Made by a program: the position numbers and the translations under genes. A stretch of DNA of 19,684 nucleotides from Eggerthellaceae bacterium. Its GTDB lineage: Bacteria; Actinomycetota; Coriobacteriia; Coriobacteriales; Eggerthellaceae. The stretch lies in NCBI GenBank assembly GCA_900753095.1, contig CAADXT010000060.1:1-19684 (forward strand). The letters are read 5' to 3'. The notes beneath the pieces are model-generated. The model was not told where the DNA came from and did no database searches. It saw only the letters and a program-made list of their open reading frames with translations. Shown here piece after piece: positions 15,352 to 19,684 of this stretch. Each line of letters begins with the position of its first letter. Positions within the stretch are counted from its first letter, which is position 1.

Positions 15352-15423
15352 TCCATCCTCCATTCGACGCCTTGGCGTCTTAGCGGCTGCATAAAACATA
15401 TATGCATACATTTATCCAAAATC

Positions 15424-15429
15424 ATTATA
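15424..15429 (-). promoter_or_regulatory. Candidate -10 box for the HEAT-like gene
   Basis: The minus strand reads TATAAT, a perfect -10 hexamer, 72 bases before the start codon. No recognisable -35 hexamer lies 16-18 bases upstream, so this is tentative. Confidence 0.35.
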
Positions 15430-15514
15430 TCGCCCGCACGATGGCACTTTTGCTAGCTTCGATTTCTGGACAAAATTTGCAGATTGTCTACAAGTAGAGC
15501 ATTTTCCCAAAATA

Positions 15515-15540
15515 CAAAAAGGGCACCCAAAAGGGTGCCC
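15515..15540 (-). terminator. Rho-independent terminator after rplA
   Basis: Leftward RNA forms GGGCACCC-UUUU-GGGUGCCC followed by five U residues (A-run 15516-15520). It lies 20 bases past the rplA stop and ends the rplK-rplA transcript. Confidence 0.95.
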
Positions 15541-15560
15541 TCGGTCATTTGGTAAGCTAA

Positions 15561-16268
15561 TTACTGAGCGTTAGTGTAATCGCGGTTTACCGAGCTGTCG
15601 ACGGGAACGCCAGGGCCCATCGTGGAGGTAACCGTAACAGACTTTACGTAACGGCCCTTAGCAGAAGCGGGCTTCATGCGAAGGATCTCGTCATAGATAG
15701 CGCCGTAGTTTTCCGCAAGCTGCTCAGCGGTGAAGGAGCACTTGCCGATAACAACATGGCAGATACCATAACGGTCGGCACGGTACTCAACACGGCCGCC
15801 CTTGAGCTCCTTGATAGCCTTAGCAACATCAGGGGTAACGGTACCGAGCTTGGGGTTAGGCATAAGGCCGCGAGGACCAAGAACCTTACCAAGACGGCCA
15901 ACCTTAGCCATCTGATCGGGAGTTGCTACAGCAGCGTCGAAGTTAATGTTGCCAGCCTGAATGTCTGCAACGAGATCATCGGAACCAACGATGTCAGCGC
16001 CAGCTTCTTCAGCTGCACGAGCAGCGTCGCCTTCAGCGAATACGGCAACGCGAACGGTCTTGCCGGAGCCGTTAGGCAGGCTTACCGTACCACGAAGCTG
16101 CTGATCAGCCTGACGGGTGTCGATGCCCAGACGGAAATGAGCTTCTACCGTCTCATCGAAGTTGGCGGTAGCGATTTCCTTAACGAGAGAAAGAGCCTCG
16201 AAGGGAGCGTAAGACTTGCCCTCTTCGATCTTTGCAGCTGCTTCCTTGTACTTCTTAGAAAGTGCCAT
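15561..16268 (-). CDS. rplA: Ribosomal protein L1
   Basis: The 235-residue protein binds 23S rRNA helices 76-78 and forms the mobile L1 stalk near the E site; it is also a translational repressor of its own mRNA in many bacteria. Signatures include NFDETVEAHFRLGID, LPNGSGKTVRVAVFAEG, and KVGRLGKVLGPRGLMPNPK around residues 121-139. Length is normal. The start follows GGAAGGAATTTTCA. It lies 88 bases after rplK; that gap holds a 7-bp hairpin (GAACCGT/ACGGTTC, 16294-16314) with no U-run. It is the last gene of the cluster, directly followed by a terminator rather than by rplJ. Confidence 0.98.
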   Translation of the reverse strand: MALSKKYKEAAAKIEEGKSYAPFEALSLVKEIATANFDETVEAHFRLGIDTRQADQQLRGTVSLPNGSGKTVRVAVFAEGDAARAAEEAGADIVGSDDLVADIQAGNINFDAAVATPDQMAKVGRLGKVLGPRGLMPNPKLGTVTPDVAKAIKELKGGRVEYRADRYGICHVVIGKCSFTAEQLAENYGAIYDEILRMKPASAKGRYVKSVTVTSTMGPGVPVDSSVNRDYTNAQ

Positions 16269-16356
16269 TGAAAATTCCTTCCGTGGTTTTAGCGAACCGT
16301 GCTTCTAACGGTTCTTCCACCCGATACCCATACGGATATCAGATAAGCAGGTTTAC

Positions 16357-16857
16357 CTATTCTGCAGGAGTGTCGCCCTGGAGAAGAGCCTGGAGACGAC
16401 GAGTTACCTTGTATTCCTTCTTAGGAGCACGGCCCTCGATGGTAACGCCCATGGAGCGAGCGGTGCCAGCAACGATCTCCATTGCAGCCTCGATGTCGTT
16501 TGCATTGAGGTCAGGCATCTTGATCTCTGCAATCTCACGAAGCTGGTCGAGAGAAAGCTCGCCAACCTTCTTGAGCTGCGGAATGCCAGAAGCGCTCTTA
16601 AGACCAAGCTTCTCCTTGATAAGGAAGGCAGCCGGAGGGGTCTTGCAAACGAAGTCGAAGGTCTTGTCTTCGTAGATGGTGATCTCTACAGGGATGATGG
16701 TGCCGGACTTGTCCTGCGTTGCAGCATTGAAAGCCTGGCAGAACTGCATAATGTTAACGCCCTGTGCACCCAGAGCAGGACCAACCGGAGGAGCCGGGTT
16801 TGCGGCACCAGCGGGAATCTGGAGCTTTACGAAGCCCGTTACATTCTTCTCAGCCAT
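16357..16857 (-). CDS. rplK: Ribosomal protein L11 with C-terminal extension
   Basis: The protein forms the GTPase-associated centre of the 50S subunit with 23S rRNA and L10. The N-terminal domain shows VKLQIPAGAANPAPPVGPAL and the proline-rich switch, and the rRNA-binding domain ends in EIVAGTARSMGVTIEG. At 166 residues it is about 25 longer than the usual 141-143. The extra residues after IEG are basic and helical-looking (RAPKKEYKVTRRLQALLQ, then GDTPAE). The start at 16857 has AAAGGATTT about 8-10 bases upstream. It follows nusG by about 108 bases, a gap that can hold a regulatory leader. Confidence 0.97.
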   Translation of the reverse strand: MAEKNVTGFVKLQIPAGAANPAPPVGPALGAQGVNIMQFCQAFNAATQDKSGTIIPVEITIYEDKTFDFVCKTPPAAFLIKEKLGLKSASGIPQLKKVGELSLDQLREIAEIKMPDLNANDIEAAMEIVAGTARSMGVTIEGRAPKKEYKVTRRLQALLQGDTPAE

Positions 16858-16907
16858 TTCAGTTAAATCCTTTCGACTGAAATATCTTGCTTACCAGTTT
16901 ATGACAA

Positions 16908-16943
16908 GCGCCTCCACGAGAAGCCCCGTCCACATACGGGCGC
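16908..16943 (-). promoter_or_regulatory. Candidate L1-binding leader of rplK-rplA
   Basis: In leftward RNA, CCGU at 16936-16939 pairs with ACGG at 16926-16929, and GCGC at 16940-16943 with GCGC at 16908-16911. The asymmetric internal part reads GUGGACGGGGCUUCUCGUGG. This resembles the GUGGACG...UGGAG elements of the 23S rRNA region bound by L1. Placement 50-85 bases ahead of rplK suits an autoregulatory site. The match is by eye. Confidence 0.4.
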
Positions 16944-16965
16944 GTGAGACGCATTGCAATCAAAA

Positions 16966-17499
16966 TTAAATGTTTGCCACCTGATCGAAAGAAAGCTCAA
17001 CCGGAGTTTCACGGCCAAAGATGGAAACCATAACCTTGACCTTGCCGGATTCAGGGGAAACTTCAGAGACAACACCGTCGAACTCTGCAAGCGGACCAGA
17101 TACAACTTTAACGGTCTGGCCAACCTCAAGGCTCGTGGAAGTGATCTTCTTGGGAGCCTCATGCGAAGTGCGCTTCATGATCTTGTTGTACTCTTCGCGC
17201 GTAAGTGGAGCAGGATTTCCCTGGCTTCCAACAAAACCCGTTACGCCCGGGGTATTACGAACCGCAGCCCAGCTGCGATCGTCAAGCTCCATGCGGACAA
17301 GCACATATCCAGGGAATACCTTTTTATCGCTTTCCACACGACGTCCGCCCTCTTTGATCTCGGTTACCGTTTCGGTAGGGATCTGAATGGCGAACACGTT
17401 GTTTTCGAGACCCATAGTCTCGATGCGGGTCTCGAGGTTTTTCTTCACCTTGTTCTCATAGCCAGAGTACGTGTGAAGGACATACCATTTCTTCGTCAT
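16966..17499 (-). CDS. nusG: Transcription elongation/antitermination factor NusG
   Basis: The 177-residue protein binds RNA polymerase through its NGN domain and other factors through its KOW domain. KWYVLHTYSGYENKVKKNLE opens the NGN domain, FPGYVLVRMELDDRSW and NTPGVTGFVG complete it, and the C-terminal KOW domain shows VGQTVKVVSGPLAEFDGVV and FGRETPVELSF. It lacks the long acidic N-terminal extension found in many actinobacterial NusG proteins. The start lies 7 bases after the secE stop; the ribosome site there is weak (GGGGGC at a distance), suggesting translational coupling with secE. Confidence 0.98.
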   Translation of the reverse strand: MTKKWYVLHTYSGYENKVKKNLETRIETMGLENNVFAIQIPTETVTEIKEGGRRVESDKKVFPGYVLVRMELDDRSWAAVRNTPGVTGFVGSQGNPAPLTREEYNKIMKRTSHEAPKKITSTSLEVGQTVKVVSGPLAEFDGVVSEVSPESGKVKVMVSIFGRETPVELSFDQVANI

Positions 17500-17506
17500 G
17501 GATTAA

Positions 17507-17917
17507 TTAAGCCCCCAAACCAGACAGACTCGATATCGCAAGAAGGATGGGGGTTACTACCCAATCGTCGAGGATAGTGACGAAGACACCAAAGAAAAGC
17601 AGAGCCAGAACAACAACGCCAGTCCACTGAAGAACATCCTGTTTGGTGGGCCACGTTACGCGACGCATCTCAGAACGAACCGCGGAAAGGAAAGCAAAGC
17701 GCTTCTTCTTAGGCTTCGCATCAGCCTTCTTGGACTGCTTCTGCGAAGAGGTTGCCTTATCGGCTTCCTTGGCAGAAGAGGATTTCTTGCCCAAGCCAAA
17801 ACGCTTTTTAGGCTCCTCTTCTACTACCGGGGTGACCTCAGCCTGCTTTGCACGTTCCTTCTTCTTGGCACGATTAGCAGATGCCTTGGCCCTCTGTGTT
17901 TTCGACTTCTTTGCCAT
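17507..17917 (-). CDS. secE: Preprotein translocase subunit SecE with long basic N-terminal extension
   Basis: SecE clamps the SecY channel of the general secretion machinery in the membrane. The core is at the C-terminus: FLSAVRSEMRRVTWPTKQDV (about 75-94), then one membrane segment WTGVVVLALLFFGVFVTILDDW. The 136-residue length exceeds the 60-75 of minimal SecE because residues 1-73 are a Lys/Ala/Ser-rich extension, very basic and probably disordered. The start follows CAGGAAGTTGT. It is the usual partner of nusG, 7 bases upstream of it, and follows tRNA-Trp. Confidence 0.96.
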   Translation of the reverse strand: MAKKSKTQRAKASANRAKKKERAKQAEVTPVVEEEPKKRFGLGKKSSSAKEADKATSSQKQSKKADAKPKKKRFAFLSAVRSEMRRVTWPTKQDVLQWTGVVVLALLFFGVFVTILDDWVVTPILLAISSLSGLGA

Positions 17918-17961
17918 ACAACTTCCTGCTCTGGAAATTACTACTCTCTATACGCCAAACA

Positions 17962-17981
17962 AGCAGCTTCATCGAGCTGCT
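17962..17981 (-). terminator. Hairpin between tRNA-Trp and secE, possible weak terminator
   Basis: Leftward RNA pairs AGCAGCU with AGCUGCU around a 6-base loop, then reads UGUUU. The U-run is poor, so it could be a processing or attenuation structure that leaves secE partly co-transcribed with the upstream genes. Confidence 0.35.
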
Positions 17982-17993
17982 CATTAAACAAGC

Positions 17994-18070
17994 TGGCAGG
18001 CCAGGAGGGACTCGAACCCCCAACATGCGGTTTTGGAGACCGCCGCTCTACCAATTGGAGCTACTGGCCT
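17994..18070 (-). tRNA. tRNA-Trp (anticodon CCA)
   Basis: All arms are visible: acceptor AGGCCAG/CTGGCCT, D arm GCTC...GAGC, anticodon stem GCGGT/ACCGC with loop CTCCAAA giving anticodon CCA, and T arm GGGGG-TTCGAGT-CCCTC (one G-T-type closing pair). The discriminator is G and the 3' CCA is encoded (17994-17996). It lies between rpmG and secE, a common arrangement. Confidence 0.97.
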
Positions 18071-18088
18071 ATTTCAGTTTCCGAATCT

Positions 18089-18238
18089 CTAGCGAGTTTC
18101 CTTATGCAGGGTATGGTGACCACACCACTTGCAGTACTTCTTGAACTCAATACGATCGGGATTATTCTGCTTGTTCTTCTTGGTCGTATAGTTTCGACGC
18201 TTGCATTCAGTGCATGCAAGGGTGACCAAAGTACGCAT
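18089..18238 (-). CDS. rpmG: Ribosomal protein L33
   Basis: This 49-residue protein of the 50S subunit begins MRTLVTLACTECKRRNYTT and ends KYCKWCGHHTLHKETR. Two CxxC pairs (Cys9/Cys12 and Cys36/Cys39) mark the zinc-binding version of L33. Full length for the family. The start follows AAAGGAGAATTG, and the stop lies 18 bases before tRNA-Trp. It is the usual neighbour of secE and nusG. The zinc form may be affected by zinc supply in organisms that carry a second, zinc-free copy; none is visible here. Confidence 0.96.
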   Translation of the reverse strand: MRTLVTLACTECKRRNYTTKKNKQNNPDRIEFKKYCKWCGHHTLHKETR

Positions 18239-18296
18239 CAATTCTCCTTTAAGTTACGTATTAGCATTGCTTGACATTAGCACATGATTAATAAGG

Positions 18297-18323
18297 AGGG
18301 GAGTCTGCATTGCAGACTCCCCT
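18297..18323 (-). terminator. Terminator hairpin after tuf
   Basis: Leftward RNA forms a perfect 12-bp stem, AGGGGAGTCTGC with GCAGACTCCCCT, with a 3-base loop. The following CCUUAUUAAU is only moderately U-rich, so termination may be partial. It lies about 25 bases past the tuf stop. Confidence 0.75.
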
Positions 18324-18345
18324 ACCGAATTCACAAAGATCGTTG

Positions 18346-19542
18346 TTATTTGATAATCTTGGTTACACGACCGGAGCCAACGGTACGGCCACCTTCGCGG
18401 ATAGCAAAGCGGAGGCCTTCCTCCATAGCTACGGGGTGAATCAGCTCTGCCGTGATGGTTACGTTGTCGCCAGGCATAACCATTTCGGTGCCCTCGGGGA
18501 GGTGTGCAACACCGGTGATGTCGGTGGTGCGGAAGTAGAACTGAGGACGATAGCCATCGAAGAACGGGGTGTGACGGCCGCCTTCTTCCTTGGTAAGGAT
18601 GTAGACCTGGCCCTCGAACTCCTGGTGAGGAGTTACGCTGCCGGGCTTGCAGAGAACCTGACCACGAAGGATGTCCTCGCGCTTGATGCCACGGAGCAGA
18701 CAACCGATGTTGTCGCCAGCCTGAGCCTCATCGAGCAGCTTGCGGAACATTTCGATGCCGGTGCAAACCGTCTTCTCGGTGTCCTTGATACCAACGATTT
18801 CGAGTTCGTCGTTAACATGCAGAACGCCGCGCTCAACACGACCAGTAGCAACAGTGCCACGGCCGGTGATGGTCATGGTGTCTTCAACAGCCATCAGGAA
18901 GGGCTTGTCAACGTCGCGCTCGGGGGTAGGAATGTGCTCATCAACGGTGTCCATGAGCTCCCAGATCTTGTCCTGCCATTCCTTCTCGCCTTCGAGAGCC
19001 TTAAGAGCAGAACCGCGAATAATCGGGCAATCCTCGAAGCCATAGGAATCGAGAAGCTCGGTTACTTCCATCTCAACGAGCTCGAGGAGCTCTTCGTCGT
19101 CAACCATGTCGCACTTGTTCAGGAAAACAACGATGTAGGGAACGCCAACCTGACGAGCGAGCAGGATGTGCTCACGAGTCTGAGCCATAGGGCCGTCGGT
19201 TGCAGCGATAACAAGAATAGCGCCGTCCATCTGAGCAGCACCGGTGATCATGTTCTTTACATAGTCAGCATGGCCGGGGCAGTCAACGTGTGCGTAGTGA
19301 CGCTTGTCGGTTTCGTACTCGATGTGAGCAATAGAAATGGTGATGCCGCGCTCGCGCTCTTCAGGAGCCTTGTCGATGTCCTCGAATGCGGTGAAGTCTG
19401 CGGTAGCAGTACCGTGAGAACCATCGTTCATAGACAGGGTCTTGGAAATTGCAGCAGTCAGCGTGGTCTTGCCGTGGTCAACGTGGCCAATCGTACCAAT
19501 GTTAACATGCGGCTTAGAACGCTCGAACTTCTCCTTAGACAT
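18346..19542 (-). CDS. tuf: Translation elongation factor EF-Tu
   Basis: The 398-residue GTPase delivers aminoacyl-tRNA to the ribosome. G motifs are visible: GHVDHGKT at 19-26, RGITI, DCPGH, and NKCD. Domain 2 shows GRGTVATGRVERG and domain 3 shows GYRPQFYFRTTDITG and MPGDNVTI. The start follows TAAGGAGGAATA. It lies between a tRNA-Met gene and rpmG and is not next to fusA in this window; whether a second tuf exists elsewhere cannot be seen. Confidence 0.99.
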   Translation of the reverse strand: MSKEKFERSKPHVNIGTIGHVDHGKTTLTAAISKTLSMNDGSHGTATADFTAFEDIDKAPEERERGITISIAHIEYETDKRHYAHVDCPGHADYVKNMITGAAQMDGAILVIAATDGPMAQTREHILLARQVGVPYIVVFLNKCDMVDDEELLELVEMEVTELLDSYGFEDCPIIRGSALKALEGEKEWQDKIWELMDTVDEHIPTPERDVDKPFLMAVEDTMTITGRGTVATGRVERGVLHVNDELEIVGIKDTEKTVCTGIEMFRKLLDEAQAGDNIGCLLRGIKREDILRGQVLCKPGSVTPHQEFEGQVYILTKEEGGRHTPFFDGYRPQFYFRTTDITGVAHLPEGTEMVMPGDNVTITAELIHPVAMEEGLRFAIREGGRTVGSGRVTKIIK

Positions 19543-19567
19543 TATTCCTCCTTATTGGTGGGAATGC

Positions 19568-19595
19568 ACAAATTCGCCTTGGCAGGCGAATTTGT
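19568..19595 (-). promoter_or_regulatory. Leader hairpin upstream of tuf
   Basis: A perfect 11-bp inverted repeat, ACAAATTCGCC with GGCGAATTTGT, 6-base loop, ends about 25 bases before the tuf start codon. No U-run follows it, so it is more likely an RNA processing or leader structure than a terminator. Confidence 0.6.
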
Positions 19596-19600
19596 AAACG

Positions 19601-19628
19601 ATAAAGTAAAAGCTTACCGTGCGTAAGC
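19601..19628 (-). terminator. Small terminator after tRNA-Met
   Basis: Leftward RNA pairs GCUUAC with GUAAGC around a 5-base loop, followed by UUUUACUUU. It begins 10 bases past the tRNA 3' end. The 6-bp stem is short, so read-through into tuf is possible. Confidence 0.5.
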
Positions 19629-19637
19629 GGAAATATT

Positions 19638-19684
19638 TGGTAGCGGTGACTGGATTCGAACCAGTGACGCCACGGGTATGAACC
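19638..19684 (-). tRNA. tRNA-Met (anticodon CAU), partial at window edge
   Basis: The 3' part of a tRNA is present. From the 3' end: encoded CCA, discriminator A, acceptor strand CACCGCT, T arm ACTGG-TTCGAAT-CCAGT, 5-base variable region, anticodon stem strand CCGTG, and loop TTCATAC with anticodon CAT. The 5' half lies beyond the window. CAT fits elongator Met, initiator Met, or Ile with modified C34; the missing half would decide. Confidence 0.85.

Noticed and set aside
18271..18276. TTGACA on the plus strand between rpmG and tuf
   Set aside because: No -10 partner was seen, and it would drive transcription antisense to tuf.
18310..19626. A 438-codon open frame on the plus strand opposite tuf
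   Set aside because: It lies entirely antisense to EF-Tu, whose biased codon use keeps the opposite frame open. It has no family resemblance and no ribosome site.
1..19684. CRISPR arrays, insertion sequences, prophage or integrase genes
   Set aside because: No regularly spaced repeats, transposase motifs or tRNA-flanking direct repeats were seen.

Overview
The window reads as chromosome of a Gram-positive bacterium of roughly balanced base composition. Protein style fits an actinobacterium of the Coriobacteriia/Eggerthellaceae kind: an NAD-type isocitrate dehydrogenase next to an AcnA-type aconitase, a LutABC lactate system, a lysine-rich extended SecE, and strong AGGAGG-type ribosome sites. 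The lineage is an inference from resemblance and was not tested by a search. No insertion sequence, phage gene or CRISPR array was seen.

Left part (1-4111). After about 290 bases of non-coding DNA, which may encode a structured RNA, a tight forward operon carries a FabK-type enoyl-ACP reductase, a small cysteine-rich YgbA-like protein, a beta-carbonic anhydrase and a Rossmann/DUF2520 oxidoreductase. Its last gene overlaps tail-to-tail by 8 bases with a leftward DUF4013-type membrane protein gene.

Ribosomal and lactate part (4279-8755). A leftward rplJ-rplL unit has a clear promoter, an L10-type leader with an attenuator-like hairpin, and a strong terminator. Divergent from it is a complete lutA-lutB-lutC operon for oxidation of L-lactate to pyruvate, closed by a perfect 14-bp terminator hairpin.

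Metabolic part (8768-15351, all leftward). A 611-residue membrane protein with a large external domain is of unknown function. Next come icd and acn as a two-gene unit for citrate to 2-oxoglutarate, with a palindrome and a long hairpin upstream of icd. A small all-helical, HEAT-like protein gene lies just upstream.

Translation/transcription part (15515-19684, all leftward). The order of transcription is tRNA-Met (cut by the window edge), tuf, rpmG, tRNA-Trp, secE, nusG, rplK, rplA. This is the classical cluster, but rplJ-rplL, which usually follows rplA directly, sits about 10 kb further on with its own promoter. An L1-type regulatory leader can be proposed in front of rplK.

Most of the window is ordinary housekeeping. 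The best leads are the long inverted repeat inside the ygbA-like gene, the split rplKA/rplJL arrangement, the candidate L1 leader, the icd-acn control region, and two unassigned proteins.
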